A DNA stretch of 64,000 nucleotides from assembly GCA_029167225.1 (NCBI GenBank), contig JARFNK010000014.1, positions 88,624 through 152,623 on the forward strand, given 5' to 3'. The notes beneath the pieces are model-generated. The model was not told the DNA's origin. It ran no database searches and saw nothing but the letters and a program-made list of their open reading frames with translations. This document shows, piece by piece, positions 8,069-17,882 of the stretch (position 1 is the first letter of the stretch; each line of letters begins with the position of its first letter). Both the position numbers and the translations under genes were made by a program. This DNA comes from Sphingobium arseniciresistens (GTDB lineage Bacteria > Pseudomonadota > Alphaproteobacteria > Sphingomonadales > Sphingomonadaceae).

Positions 8069-10379
8069 GGCGGCGCTCGCCCTGATGATCGTGACGGCAT
8101 CTGGCGGAACGGCAAGGGCGATGCCTGTGCCGGCCCAGAGCCATGCGCCATCATCCGAGAGCCAGGGAAATGGCGAGAATGAGGACGCGGTGCTGCTGCT
8201 GGAGGTATCGATCAACGGCAAAGCAAGGCCCGGAACCTTCATGTTCGCCCGGCGCGGCGGGCGTTATCTTCTGCGCGTCGGCGATGTCCAAACGCTCCGC
8301 ATCCTGCCTGCTTCGGCTCCGGCGATCGAGATCGACGGCGATAGCTATCAGCCGCTGAGTGCCATTGGGGTGTCCGCCTTCTCGCTGGATATGCGTCTCC
8401 AGCGAATGATGTTGACGCTGAAGGACGATGCGCTCGAAAGGACGGTGCTGGATGCCGCGCCGAGCGTGTCCGCTCCCGGCACCGGCGCCTTTGCCGCCTT
8501 CTTCAACTACGACCTGTCTGTCGAGCGCTCGAGCGGGACAAGGGCAGCGGCGTTCCTCGAAACCGGCATCTCCGACGACTGGGGACTGATCGTGAACAGC
8601 GGTCTTGTGAGCGGCGGCATCTCGGGTGGTGGCGTGCGGCTCGACAGCTATTTCATGCGCGATGATCCGGTCCGCCTGACCCGTCTGGTCGTTGGCGACA
8701 CGGTGACGGATGCGCGGTCCTGGACCCGGCAGGTGCGCTTTGGCGGCATCCGCTTCGGCACGGAGTTCGCACTACAACCCGGCCTCATCACCTTTCCGAC
8801 CCCCGATTTTGCCGGACAGGCGGCCGTCCCGTCCAATGTCGAGTTGCTGGTGAATGACAGCATGCGCTTTCGCGGCACTGTGGATCAGGGGCCGTTCTCG
8901 ATCGCGCAAGTGCCGGTGGTGACGGGCGCCGGGGACGTGACATTGGTGGTCAGGGACTCGCTGGGTGTCCAACGGCAGATCAGGACAAGCTATTACGTCA
9001 GCCCAAACCTGCTCCAGAAGGGGCGGGGCGCCTTTTCACTGGAAGCCGGCGCCGAGCGGCAGGATTATGGCCTGCGCAGCTTCGCCTATGGCCGCGCGTT
9101 CGTCGCCGGCTCCGGGCGCCATGGCGTCAGCAACGGTTTGACGCTGGAAAGCCGCGGGCAACTGGCAAAGGGTCTGCAGATGGCCGGCGCCGGCGCAAAT
9201 CTGGTGATTGCGCCGGTCGGTGAGATCGGCCTTGCCGGTGCCGTTTCCCATGGAGAGACGGGGGCGGGAGGGCTCTACCGCCTGTTCTTCAGCCGGGTTG
9301 CGCGAAACTGGAATGTCGGCGTCAGTTACCAGCGGGCCTCGCGCGGCTATCAGGAAATCGGGGTGAAACGCAGTGCGGAGCGGATTACGCGACAGGTGCA
9401 GGTCTCCGGCGGCTTCTCATTGGGCCGCAAGGGCAGTTTCGGGCTGATCTACAGCGATCTTGAATATGCCAGCCGGGACCGTGCCCGCGTGACCACGGCC
9501 AATTACAGCGTTGGCATCAACCAGCGGCTGTACCTCAATCTGTTCGCCATCAGGGGGAAGTTCCAGGACGCGCGGTCATCGACGACCGCCGGGCTCAGTC
9601 TCACCATTCCCTTGAAGAACAGCGCCAGCGCCTATGCCCAGGTCGACCGGAAAAATCGCTACGCCGAATATCGCCGCCCCGCGCCGCTAGATGGCGGTAT
9701 CGGCTACCGTGTCGGTCTTGGAAACGGCCAAAGCGACCGGCAGCAGGCGGAACTTGAATGGCGCACGAGCTATGGCGAGTTCGATCTGCGGGCAGCGAGG
9801 CTGGGCGGCCGCATCGGGCTGCGGGGAACGGCAAGTGGTGGTGTCCTGCTGGCGGGAAGCGGCCTCTATCCGACCCGGCGCATCGAGGGCGGGCTGGGCA
9901 TCGTCGAGGTGACGGGCCGCGAGAATGTCCGTATCTATCAGGAAAACCGTTTGGTCGCGAAAACCGACAGCCATGGCCGCGCCATCATTCCGGGGCTGCG
10001 CGCCTATGAGCGCAACAAGGTGAGTATTGCGCCGTCCGACCTGCCGCTGGACATGCAAATGTCGACGGATGCACTTGTCCTTGTGCCACGTTATCGTGGT
10101 GCGGCGCGGGCACGTTTCAGCGAGCAGCGGGAGCGCCCGGCCACCATCCTGCTGGTGCGGCGCGACGGTTCCCCTATCGATGCAGGAACGCGTGTGAGCA
10201 TGGGCGCGCAAGAGGGCTTTGTCGGCTATGATGGCGAACTGTTCCTGAAAAATATGCAGGAGGGCGCCGTGCTGAACGTCGATGTGCCGGGTGAGGGATG
10301 CAAGGTCGTCTTGCCCGCATCGATGCCTGACGCCGTTTTGCCGCGTATCGGACCGCTGACATGTGCGGCAGGGGGTTGA
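8052..10379 (+). CDS. Outer-membrane pilus usher (FimD/PapC family)
   Basis: Outer-membrane assembly platform for the pilus, 775 residues. The order is signal peptide (about 1-23), N-terminal chaperone-binding domain, then the long beta-barrel region containing the plug insertion (for example the SNVELLVNDSMRFRGTVDQG and FSIAQVPVVTGAGDV stretches that mark ushers). After the barrel come C-terminal domains with GRAIIPGLRAYERNKVSI and GYDGELFLKNM. The length is slightly short for an usher (about 800-870), as usual for the archaic class. It sits between the chaperone gene and the second subunit gene. Confidence 0.92.
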   Translation: MIAVHKAALALMIVTASGGTARAMPVPAQSHAPSSESQGNGENEDAVLLLEVSINGKARPGTFMFARRGGRYLLRVGDVQTLRILPASAPAIEIDGDSYQPLSAIGVSAFSLDMRLQRMMLTLKDDALERTVLDAAPSVSAPGTGAFAAFFNYDLSVERSSGTRAAAFLETGISDDWGLIVNSGLVSGGISGGGVRLDSYFMRDDPVRLTRLVVGDTVTDARSWTRQVRFGGIRFGTEFALQPGLITFPTPDFAGQAAVPSNVELLVNDSMRFRGTVDQGPFSIAQVPVVTGAGDVTLVVRDSLGVQRQIRTSYYVSPNLLQKGRGAFSLEAGAERQDYGLRSFAYGRAFVAGSGRHGVSNGLTLESRGQLAKGLQMAGAGANLVIAPVGEIGLAGAVSHGETGAGGLYRLFFSRVARNWNVGVSYQRASRGYQEIGVKRSAERITRQVQVSGGFSLGRKGSFGLIYSDLEYASRDRARVTTANYSVGINQRLYLNLFAIRGKFQDARSSTTAGLSLTIPLKNSASAYAQVDRKNRYAEYRRPAPLDGGIGYRVGLGNGQSDRQQAELEWRTSYGEFDLRAARLGGRIGLRGTASGGVLLAGSGLYPTRRIEGGLGIVEVTGRENVRIYQENRLVAKTDSHGRAIIPGLRAYERNKVSIAPSDLPLDMQMSTDALVLVPRYRGAARARFSEQRERPATILLVRRDGSPIDAGTRVSMGAQEGFVGYDGELFLKNMQEGAVLNVDVPGEGCKVVLPASMPDAVLPRIGPLTCAAGG

Positions 10380-10383
10380 GGTC

Positions 10384-10884
10384 ATGAAGGCTCGGACCGC
10401 ATCCATGATCGGCAAAACGGGGCTCGCCCTTATGTTTCTGACGATGCCCGGCATGGCCGATGCCGCCTGCAGTCCATTGTCGCTATGCTCCTGTACCGTG
10501 TCGGCCACGAGCGTCGCGTTCGGCAATGTGAATCCGGTGTCGCCCAGCAATGTCGATGCGACAGGCGATATTCGCGTCACCTGCACGCTGCTGCTGGCGC
10601 TGGCCGGTTCCTATACCATTGATCTGAGCAGCGGATCGTCGGCCAGCTACAATCCGCGGACGATGAAGAACGGCGCCTCCACGCTGCAATACAACCTTTA
10701 TACCAACGCCGCGCGCAGTCAGGTGTGGGGCAATGGCACGGGCGGGTCGGTGGCCGTGACCAATAATTTTTCGGCGCTACTGGCCGTAGACCAGACGACC
10801 CCGGTATATGGCCGGATACCGGCAGGCCAGAATGTCCCGGCTGGCACCTATTCCGATACGATCGTGGTGACCGTGACCTTCTGA
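10384..10884 (+). CDS. Second spore coat U domain subunit (possible tip or initiator)
   Basis: A 166-residue SCPU protein with a signal peptide ending around GMADAA. The mature part begins with a Cys-rich [16 protein letters not shown] and ends with the family hallmark [21 protein letters not shown] place the start at the ATG at 10384, which has AGGGGGTTGAGG before it; an in-frame GTG at 10363 overlaps the usher. It is last in the cluster, the position taken by the tip adhesin in Csu-type systems. It is only one domain long, however, and lacks the extra N-terminal adhesin domain of the CsuE type. Confidence 0.85.
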   Translation: MKARTASMIGKTGLALMFLTMPGMADAACSPLSLCSCTVSATSVAFGNVNPVSPSNVDATGDIRVTCTLLLALAGSYTIDLSSGSSASYNPRTMKNGASTLQYNLYTNAARSQVWGNGTGGSVAVTNNFSALLAVDQTTPVYGRIPAGQNVPAGTYSDTIVVTVTF

Positions 10885-10904
10885 AAGCGCGCCTCCCCGG
10901 GGCC

Positions 10905-10923
10905 GACCCAAGGTCCAATTGTG
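10905..10923 (+). promoter_or_regulatory. Putative operator GACC-N3-GGTC + CAATTG (site 1, aldehyde dehydrogenase)
   Basis: GACCCAAGGTC (10905-10915) followed by CAATTGTG. The palindrome ends 73 nt before the ATG of the aldehyde dehydrogenase. The same arrangement is seen before six other transcription units of the PQQ locus. It probably binds the local LuxR-type response regulator; this is inferred from co-occurrence, not shown. Confidence 0.65.
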
Positions 10924-10988
10924 TCACTGCGGGATTTCGCCATCCTGTGTCCCTGAATTCCGATTCCAAAATCGACCCAGGAGACAAG

Positions 10989-12512
10989 ATGATGCTGCAA
11001 CAGGCGCTGCAGAAATTTGCCGGCCAGACCTTCATCCGCGACCGGTATGAAAATTACATCGGTGGCCAGTGGACGGCCCCCGCAAAGGGAGAATATTTCG
11101 ACAATATCTCGCCCGTGACCGGTCAAGTCGTGTGCACCGTGGCGCGGGGTACGGCGGAAGACATCGAACTGGCGCTGGACGCCGCCCATGCCGCGAAGGA
11201 CGCATGGGGCAAGATGTCATCGACAGAGCGATCCAACATCCTGCTCAGGATGGCCGACCGGATGGAGGCCAATCTTGACCTGATCGCGCTCGCCGAGACG
11301 ATCGACAATGGCAAGCCGATCCGCGAGACGACCCATGCCGACATCCCGCTCGCCATTGACCATTTCCGCTATTTCGCCGGCTGCGCCCGTGCGCAGGAAG
11401 GATCGATCAGCGAGATCGACCATGACACGATCGCCTATCATTTCCACGAACCGCTCGGCGTGGTCGGCCAGATCATCCCATGGAACTTCCCGATCCTGAT
11501 GGCAGTGTGGAAGCTGGCGCCCGCGCTGGCGGCCGGCAACTGCATCGTGCTCAAGCCCGCCGAGCAGACGCCGATGTCGATACTGGTTCTGGCGGAGATC
11601 ATCGGCGACCTGCTGCCGCCGGGCGTGCTCAACATCGTCAACGGCTTCGGCGTGGAGGCCGGCAAGCCGCTCGCCTCCAACAAGCGCATCAGCAAGATCG
11701 CGTTCACCGGCGAGACGACTACCGGCCGCCTCATCATGCAATATGCGTCCGAAAACCTCATCCCGGTTACGCTGGAACTCGGCGGCAAGTCGCCCAACAT
11801 CTTCTTCGCGGACGTGATGGACGCCGATGACGATTATTTCGACAAGTGCCTGGAAGGCTTCGCGATGTTCGCCCTCAACCAGGGTGAAGTCTGCACCTGT
11901 CCCAGCCGGGCGCTGATCCAGGAATCGATCTACGAGAAGTTCATCGAGCGTGCCATCGCCCGCGTGAAGGCGATCAAGCAGGGCAGTCCGCTCGATCCCT
12001 CGACGATGATCGGCGCGCAGGCATCCAACGACCAGTTGGAGAAGATCCTCTCCTATATCGCCATCGGCAGGGATGAAGGCGCCGAAGTGCTGACCGGCGG
12101 CGACCGTGCCGTGCATGAGGGCGAACTGGGTGAGGGCTATTATGTGACGCCGACCGTGCTCAAGGGGCACAACAGGATGCGGATCTTCCAGGAGGAAATC
12201 TTTGGCCCTGTGCTGGCGGTGACGACCTTCAAGGACGAGGCCGAGGCGCTCGCGATCGCCAACGACACGCTCTACGGCCTTGGCGCTGGCGTATGGACCC
12301 GGGATGGCGCCCGCGCCTATCGCATGGGGCGCGGCATTCAGGCTGGCCGCGTGTGGACCAACTGCTACCATGCCTATCCCGCACACGCCGCCTTCGGCGG
12401 TTACAAGCAGTCGGGCATTGGCCGTGAAAACCACAAGATGATGCTCGATCATTACCAGCAGACCAAGAACCTGCTGGTCAGCTACAGCCCCAAGGCGCTC
12501 GGCTTCTTCTGA
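10989..12512 (+). CDS. exaC: NAD-dependent aldehyde dehydrogenase (ExaC/AcoD type)
   Basis: Oxidises the aldehyde produced by the PQQ alcohol dehydrogenase to the carboxylate, in the cytoplasm with NAD(P). About 507 residues from the chosen start. Landmarks are the [20 protein letters not shown] cofactor region, [11 protein letters not shown] (general-base Glu), the catalytic Cys in [20 protein letters not shown], and the C-terminal [19 protein letters not shown] that is typical of the ExaC/AldB group. I start at ATG 10989 (a second ATG follows directly) because AGGAGA lies just upstream; an in-frame GTG at 10947 would add 14 residues. A putative regulon operator lies upstream. Confidence 0.93.
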   Translation: MMLQQALQKFAGQTFIRDRYENYIGGQWTAPAKGEYFDNISPVTGQVVCTVARGTAEDIELALDAAHAAKDAWGKMSSTERSNILLRMADRMEANLDLIALAETIDNGKPIRETTHADIPLAIDHFRYFAGCARAQEGSISEIDHDTIAYHFHEPLGVVGQIIPWNFPILMAVWKLAPALAAGNCIVLKPAEQTPMSILVLAEIIGDLLPPGVLNIVNGFGVEAGKPLASNKRISKIAFTGETTTGRLIMQYASENLIPVTLELGGKSPNIFFADVMDADDDYFDKCLEGFAMFALNQGEVCTCPSRALIQESIYEKFIERAIARVKAIKQGSPLDPSTMIGAQASNDQLEKILSYIAIGRDEGAEVLTGGDRAVHEGELGEGYYVTPTVLKGHNRMRIFQEEIFGPVLAVTTFKDEAEALAIANDTLYGLGAGVWTRDGARAYRMGRGIQAGRVWTNCYHAYPAHAAFGGYKQSGIGRENHKMMLDHYQQTKNLLVSYSPKALGFF

Positions 12513-12572
12513 GGGCCCGGATGATGTGACAGGTGCGCGCACGTTTCGCCCCTCTCCACGGCGCGCACTGAT

Positions 12573-12596
12573 GGCGGGCATCTGCGGATGCCCGCC
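12573..12596. promoter_or_regulatory. Strong hairpin between aldehyde dehydrogenase and DUF779 gene
   Basis: GGCGGGCATC (12573-12582), loop TGCG, GATGCCCGCC (12587-12596): a perfect 10-bp stem with a tetraloop. There is no U-tract, so it looks more like an mRNA-stabilising or attenuating hairpin than a simple terminator. It is followed at 12601-12615 by TCTCCTT-C-AAGGAGA, which pairs with the ribosome binding site of the next gene. Confidence 0.55.
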
Positions 12597-12621
12597 CCCT
12601 TCTCCTTCAAGGAGACTGGCG

Positions 12622-13014
12622 ATGAATGCCCTTCCTCCGCGCATCCTCTCCACGCCGGAGGCCGATGCGCTGATCGCCCGGCTGACGGCGCGGCATGGCC
12701 TGCTGATGTTCCATCAGTCCGGCGGCTGCTGCGATGGGTCGGCGCCGATGTGCTTCCCGCGCGGGGAGTTCAAGGTCGGCGCTCAGGATGTGCTGCTGGG
12801 AATGATCGCGGGCGATGTACCGGTCTGGATCGGCGCGGCGCAATTCACATATTGGCGCCATACGCAGGTGACGATCGACGTCGTGCCGGGCCGCGGCGCG
12901 GGCATGTCGCTGGAAAGCCCCGAAGGCGTGCGCTTCATCGTCCGCTCGCGGATCTTCTCCGATGACGAGGCGGCGGTGCTGGAGGCGGCGGGAGAGCCGC
13001 CCAGGGGCGGCTGA
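12622..13014 (+). CDS. DUF779 domain protein
   Basis: A 130-residue protein of the DUF779 family, a group of unknown function often found next to aldehyde dehydrogenases of this type. The conserved Cys-rich signature HQSGGCCDGSAPMC is at about residues 29-42, followed by the family blocks FKVGAQDVLLG, FTYWRHTQ and GRGAGMSLESPEGVRF. The ATG at 12622 is preceded by AAGGAGA at a good distance; longer in-frame starts upstream run through the hairpin and are unlikely. The Cys cluster suggests metal binding or a redox role, but this is not established. Confidence 0.88.
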   Translation: MNALPPRILSTPEADALIARLTARHGLLMFHQSGGCCDGSAPMCFPRGEFKVGAQDVLLGMIAGDVPVWIGAAQFTYWRHTQVTIDVVPGRGAGMSLESPEGVRFIVRSRIFSDDEAAVLEAAGEPPRGG

Positions 13015-13023
13015 CGCGGCACA

Positions 13024-14322
13024 ATGACGAACCTTCGTTTCACCGAACATCCGCTGCGTTCCCAGGTGGTGAGCGAGATGCAGTTGCGCCGCGAGCCGGC
13101 CTTTTCCGTGCCGGCGCTGATCGTGCAGATGGTCCGTTTGCTTGATCCGGCGCAGAGGGAGGCCGAAGCAGAAGTGCTGGTCGCGATGCCCGGCAATCAG
13201 CGGCAGTGCGAGCAGCCGCGCCACCGTGAGGGGCAGGTCAGCGATGACATAAGGCTCTTCTGGGAGCGGCATAGCGAGGCGAGCACCGCGACTGTGGTGC
13301 TGACCGGCGCGGCGGCGACCCACTGGCACATGTGGGATGATCCCGCTGCGCGTGTAGCGCTGGATTGGGCGGAAGCACTACCGGGCGCAGTGATCCGGGC
13401 GGTTCGGCTGACGATCTTGGCGGATGAAACGCAGGCTCAGGATGCCGTGGATGGCGCCGGCTTTCTGCCGGCCCAACTGGTCAGCTGTCATGTCTGTGGA
13501 GGCGCCCGGATATGGTCCGATTTCCGTATCCATGATGACGGCTATGGCCGCATGGTGGTCGCCGCCAACGGCCTGTTGCCCGGCGATCTGGCCCGCTGCG
13601 TCCAGAGGCTGCAGGAACTGGGCAACTATCGCAACCTCGCGCTGCTGGGACTGCCACCTGCGCGGGACGCCTGGGGCGAATTGGACCGGCTGGAGGTCGC
13701 GCTGGAGGATGCGGGACAGGCCCTTGCCATCGGCCAGGCACGAGACGACGCGCTGCTCGGCCTGTTGACGCGCTTGTCGGCCGAGCTGCTTTCGATCGAC
13801 AGCGGCTGCGCCTATCGGATGAGCGCCACCGTCGCCTATAGCCGGATCGTGGCGAGCCGTCTGGCGGAGCTGGACGTGGCGCCGATCGCCGGGCATGCCT
13901 CGCTTGCCGATTTTACCGAGCGGCGGCTGTGGCCCGCCGTCCGCACATGCGCCGCGCTGACCGATCGGCTGGCGCTGCTGAGCGGTCGCGCCGCGCAGTT
14001 CACGGCGCTGCTGCGCACGCGCATCGAAACCCATATCGAGAACCAGAACGGTCGCCTGCTGACGTCCATGGATCGCAGCGCCCGGATGCAGCTGCAGCTT
14101 CAGCAATTGGTCGAGGGGCTCTCAACAGTTGCCGTGAGCTATTATGCGCTGGGGCTACTCTCCTATCCGCTCAAGGCCGCCGAAAAGCACTGGCCCGGCC
14201 TGTCCGCCACCCTGCTCCTGGGGCTGGCGATGCCGCTAGTCGCCTTTACCGTCTTCCATCTGATCCATGGCGCCAAAAGGCAGCTGGTTTCGGGTGACAA
14301 CCCTGCCGATCCCGGTGCATGA
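13024..14322 (+). CDS. DUF3422 family membrane-anchored protein
   Basis: A 432-residue protein fitting the DUF3422 family. The N-terminus RFTEHPLRSQVVSEMQLR matches the family's HPLR opening, LFWERHSEASTATVV its WERHxE block, and QELGNYRNLALLGLPPAR its YRNLALLGLP signature. Two hydrophobic segments close to the C-terminus (about 370-385 and 400-420) suggest anchoring, with the bulk in the cytoplasm. It starts 9 nt after the DUF779 gene. The family has no known biochemical role. Its place between the aldehyde dehydrogenase and the sensor genes suggests a function in the alcohol-oxidation programme. Confidence 0.8.
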   Translation: MTNLRFTEHPLRSQVVSEMQLRREPAFSVPALIVQMVRLLDPAQREAEAEVLVAMPGNQRQCEQPRHREGQVSDDIRLFWERHSEASTATVVLTGAAATHWHMWDDPAARVALDWAEALPGAVIRAVRLTILADETQAQDAVDGAGFLPAQLVSCHVCGGARIWSDFRIHDDGYGRMVVAANGLLPGDLARCVQRLQELGNYRNLALLGLPPARDAWGELDRLEVALEDAGQALAIGQARDDALLGLLTRLSAELLSIDSGCAYRMSATVAYSRIVASRLAELDVAPIAGHASLADFTERRLWPAVRTCAALTDRLALLSGRAAQFTALLRTRIETHIENQNGRLLTSMDRSARMQLQLQQLVEGLSTVAVSYYALGLLSYPLKAAEKHWPGLSATLLLGLAMPLVAFTVFHLIHGAKRQLVSGDNPADPGA

Positions 14323-14357
14323 TATTGCCATAAAGCATAAGCACGAGGGGCAATGGG

Positions 14358-15515
14358 ATGAGGGCAATGACGGCGCAAGGCGTACAGGCGGGGATAGGCT
14401 TTGCATCCTCCCATGCCGACGACCCGTTCGAGGCGATGGCAGCGCTGGTCGAGACGCTAGGCGATGAGCCCCTTGCCGGTGCCGTGATCTTCTGTTCGCA
14501 TCGCCATGACCGGGATCGGCTGGCGCGGGCGATCAATCGTCATAGCGAAGGCACGACCGTCATCGGCTGCACCAGCTCCGGGGAACTGACCGACTCAGGC
14601 TATGACCGTGACAGCCTGACGATCATCGGCTTCCCAGCCGATAGCTTCTGCATGACGTCGCATTGCTTCGACGACATCGACCATTTCGATCCGGTGGCCG
14701 CGCGGGAGCAGGTCCGCGCATTAGCGGCGCGGGCCGACCGGGACAGCCGGGCGCTGGGCGAGGGCGTCAATCATGTGGCGCTTTTCCTGGTCGATGGCCT
14801 CTCGCACCGCGAGGAATTGCTGACCATGACGATCCAGGACGCACTGGGCGACATCCCGCTAATCGGCGGTTCGTCGGGAGATGACCTCGCCTTTCGCCAG
14901 ACCGCAATATTCGACGGCGGGCGCTTTCACGCGCGGGCTGCCGTGGTCGCCATATTGTCCACCACGCGGGCAATGCATGTGTTCAAGGCGCAGCATTATC
15001 GGCCGGGCGAACGCAAGATGGTGATTACCGGGGCAGTCCCGCATGAGCGCATCGTGACCGAGATCAATGCAGAGCCAGCCGCCGCCGAATATCTCCGTCT
15101 GGCGGGTCATGCAGGCGAGGAACTGGGCATGGAATTTTTTGGCGCGCACCCGCCGATGGTGCGGGCGGGCGGCGAATATCATGTGCGCTCCATTCAGAGC
15201 GCCAATCCCGATGGCAGCCTGACCTTCTATTGCGCGATCGACGAGGGCATCGTGCTGACCATCGGCGAGCCGGTGGACCGGATCGCGGGCATGGAGGTGC
15301 TGTTTCAGGATATCCATGCACATGTCGGCGATGTCGACCGGATCATCGCGTTCGATTGTGTGCTGAACCGCATCGATGCCGAGCAGCGGCAGATTTCGCG
15401 CGACGTTTCCGCGCTTTATGCCCGCCACCGGGTGATCGGCTTCAACACCTATGGCGAGCAATATCATGCGCTGCACGTCAATCAGACCTTCAGCGGCCTC
15501 GCAATCGGCAAATGA
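14358..15515 (+). CDS. FIST-domain sensor protein (NosP-like)
   Basis: A 385-residue protein with FIST_N (about 10-210) and FIST_C (about 215-370) domains; conserved pieces are VIGCTSSGEL, LPLIGGSSGDDL-like DIPLIGGSSGDDLAF, and GFNTYGEQY near the end. FIST proteins are intracellular signal-input proteins. In Pseudomonas the related NosP is a heme-based nitric-oxide sensor encoded beside a hybrid kinase of the same type as the gene downstream. Whether this protein binds heme is not evident. The stop codon overlaps the kinase start (ATGA), so the two are translationally coupled. GAGGGGCAATGGG precedes the ATG. Confidence 0.88.
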   Translation: MRAMTAQGVQAGIGFASSHADDPFEAMAALVETLGDEPLAGAVIFCSHRHDRDRLARAINRHSEGTTVIGCTSSGELTDSGYDRDSLTIIGFPADSFCMTSHCFDDIDHFDPVAAREQVRALAARADRDSRALGEGVNHVALFLVDGLSHREELLTMTIQDALGDIPLIGGSSGDDLAFRQTAIFDGGRFHARAAVVAILSTTRAMHVFKAQHYRPGERKMVITGAVPHERIVTEINAEPAAAEYLRLAGHAGEELGMEFFGAHPPMVRAGGEYHVRSIQSANPDGSLTFYCAIDEGIVLTIGEPVDRIAGMEVLFQDIHAHVGDVDRIIAFDCVLNRIDAEQRQISRDVSALYARHRVIGFNTYGEQYHALHVNQTFSGLAIGK

Positions 15516-17761
15516 GCGATATGCGCGCCTCCCTCGATCCTGACACGGAGGTCGAAGAGCTGCGCGAGGAGGTGCGCAAGCTGCGCAAGATCAACAGCGC
15601 GCTGATGGACCGGGTCGAGCGGTCGAGCGACATGTCCGCCAATGCCTTTTCGATGTTCGAGACGGCGATCTCGCTGGAGGCGAAGGTGCGGGACCGCACC
15701 ATGCAGCTGGAGGACGCGCTGGGACGGCTGGCCAAGGCCAATGCCGATCTGGGCGAGGCCCATGCCCATGCCGACGCCGCGCGCATGCGCCTGCGCGACG
15801 CGATCGAGTCGATCAACGAGGGCTTCGTGCTGTTCGATGCGGAGGACCGGCTGGTCCTCTATAACGAAGCCTATCTGGGTTTCTGGCCGCAGGTGGCCGG
15901 GCATCTGAACGAAGGGCTGACCTTCAACGAGATCGCCCGCATCGCGGCTCACAGCCAGAGCCCCGCAGGCGCACAGGTCGCGCCGGATCGCTGGGTTTCC
16001 GACCGGCTCGCCCGGCATGGCATTGCCGATGGTGGGCAGGTCCAGCGGCTTGCCGATGGCCGCTGGATACAGATCAACGAACTGCGTACCAGCGAAGGCG
16101 GGATCGTCGGCATCTATACCGACATCACGGAGGCGAAAGCGGAGGACGCCCGCGCCCGTGCGCTTGAGCTGGCGGAACGCAATGTCGTGCTGCAGGCGAC
16201 GCTGGACAATTTGTCGGAGGGCGTGTGCGTATTCGACGGCGCGGGACAGCTTGCAGCGTGGAACGACGCGCTGCGGCGGCTGCTCGCCCTGCCCGAGAAT
16301 TTCGCGAGCGCGTTCGCAAGCCATGCGGAGCTGCTGCGCTGGTGCCGCGAGAGATTAGGGCTGGACGATGGGGGCTGCCTGGACTGGCGTGGCGGCGACG
16401 TCGGCAATCCGCCAGTCGCGCGCCTGTGCGCGACGGGCGAGCGTCATTTTGAAATCCGCAGCAACAGCATGGCTGGCGGCGGGCAGGTCTTCGGTTTCAC
16501 TGACGTCACCGACATGCTGCACGCGCAGGCGGGCTTGCAGGAAACGGCCGAGACGCTGGAGCGCCGGGTATCGGAGCGAACCGGTGAACTGGTCGAACTC
16601 AACAGCAAGCTGGAGGGCGAGGTTGCCGAGCGCCGGGCGGTTGAGGCGGCGCTGATGGATGCGAAGATCGCGGCAGAAAAGGCGAACCTGTCGAAGACCA
16701 GCTTTCTGGCGGCGGCGAGCCATGACCTGCTGCAACCCCTTAACGCCGCGCGGCTGTTCGTCGCGGCGCTCGGTGACCGGCGGCTGGCGCTGCCGACCCG
16801 CGCGCTGGTCAACCAGACGTCCACGGCGCTGGACTCGGTAGAGGATCTTCTGGAGGCGCTGCTGGAAATCTCCCGGCTCGATGCGGGAGCGATCCAGCCG
16901 GAAACAGGGCATATCCGCATCGACCGGCTGCTGCAAACCCTTGCGGTCGAATTCGCGCCGATGGCAAGATCGGCGGGCCTCGGCTTTCGGATCGCGGCCG
17001 AACCGCTGTGGGTCGAGACAGACGTGCGACTGCTGCGCCGGATCCTCCAGAATTTCATCTCGAACGCGATCCGCTATACGCCTCGCGGGGCGGTCGATGT
17101 TGACTGCACGGCAGAGGGGGATGCCGTCAGGATCAGCGTCACCGATACCGGGCCCGGCATCGCGGCGGACAAACAGGCGCTGATTTTCGAGGAGTTCAGA
17201 CGGCTCGATACCCGCAGCCAGGGCAAGGGGCTCGGCCTGGCCATCGTCAAGCGCGCGAGCGAGATGCTGGGGCATCCCGTCACGCTTCGGTCCGCGCCGG
17301 GCGAGGGGGCGACCTTCACGATCAGCCTGCCGATGGGCCAGGAGCAGCGGGACGAGGAGCAGGATCGCAGCCGTCCGTTAAGGGATCGCTCGATGCGCAA
17401 CCTGTCGGTGCTGGTGGTGGACAATGAGCGGCAGATCCAGTCGGGCATGCGGACATTGCTGGCCGGCTGGGGCTGCACGGTCGCGACGGCCGACGGTTTC
17501 CAGAAGGCTGAGGCACTTTTCCCCGATGGTACGCGGCCGGACATCATCCTGGTCGACTATCATCTGAAGGATGGCGAGACCGGTGATACGGTGATCGCGC
17601 GGCTGCACGCATATTTCGGCGTGAAGGTGCCGGCGGTGATTATCTCGGCAGATCGCGGCGAGGCGTTGAAGACGCAGTTGGCCGCCACCGGCACGCCGCT
17701 GCTGAACAAGCCGGTCAAGCCTGCACAGCTGCGCGCATTGCTGCGGACGATGATGGACTGA
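15512..17761 (+). CDS. PAS-containing hybrid histidine kinase with receiver domain (NahK/ErcS'-like)
   Basis: A cytoplasmic hybrid kinase of 749 residues without membrane segments. The order is N-terminal coiled coil (about 15-95), two PAS domains (about 95-210 and 225-340), coiled coil, HisKA with phospho-acceptor His404 in AAASHDLLQPLNAARLF, HATPase_c with GPGIA and GKGLGLAI motifs (about 500-625), and a C-terminal receiver whose Asp lies in IILVDYHLKDG. The start at ATG 15512 overlaps the FIST gene by 4 nt. The architecture and the FIST partner match the kinase of pseudomonad ethanol-oxidation clusters, where it feeds the LuxR-type regulator also present here. Confidence 0.9.
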   Translation: MSDMRASLDPDTEVEELREEVRKLRKINSALMDRVERSSDMSANAFSMFETAISLEAKVRDRTMQLEDALGRLAKANADLGEAHAHADAARMRLRDAIESINEGFVLFDAEDRLVLYNEAYLGFWPQVAGHLNEGLTFNEIARIAAHSQSPAGAQVAPDRWVSDRLARHGIADGGQVQRLADGRWIQINELRTSEGGIVGIYTDITEAKAEDARARALELAERNVVLQATLDNLSEGVCVFDGAGQLAAWNDALRRLLALPENFASAFASHAELLRWCRERLGLDDGGCLDWRGGDVGNPPVARLCATGERHFEIRSNSMAGGGQVFGFTDVTDMLHAQAGLQETAETLERRVSERTGELVELNSKLEGEVAERRAVEAALMDAKIAAEKANLSKTSFLAAASHDLLQPLNAARLFVAALGDRRLALPTRALVNQTSTALDSVEDLLEALLEISRLDAGAIQPETGHIRIDRLLQTLAVEFAPMARSAGLGFRIAAEPLWVETDVRLLRRILQNFISNAIRYTPRGAVDVDCTAEGDAVRISVTDTGPGIAADKQALIFEEFRRLDTRSQGKGLGLAIVKRASEMLGHPVTLRSAPGEGATFTISLPMGQEQRDEEQDRSRPLRDRSMRNLSVLVVDNERQIQSGMRTLLAGWGCTVATADGFQKAEALFPDGTRPDIILVDYHLKDGETGDTVIARLHAYFGVKVPAVIISADRGEALKTQLAATGTPLLNKPVKPAQLRALLRTMMD

Positions 17762-17769
17762 GGGTGAGG

Positions 17770-17786
17770 GGCGAGGGGATCTCGCC
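17770..17786 (+). terminator. Possible weak terminator after the kinase gene
   Basis: GGCGAG (17770-17775), loop GGGAT, CTCGCC (17781-17786), followed by TTAAATT. A 6-bp GC stem 9 nt after the kinase stop codon with a short T-rich tail; strength uncertain. Confidence 0.35.
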
Positions 17787-17882
17787 TTAAATTCGCTTGA
17801 AAGGGGGAAAAGTGATCCCCATGAACGGCTAGGCGGCGTAGGCAAATTCCGTGTTGTCGCTAACCATCAAGAAGGGTTTCAC

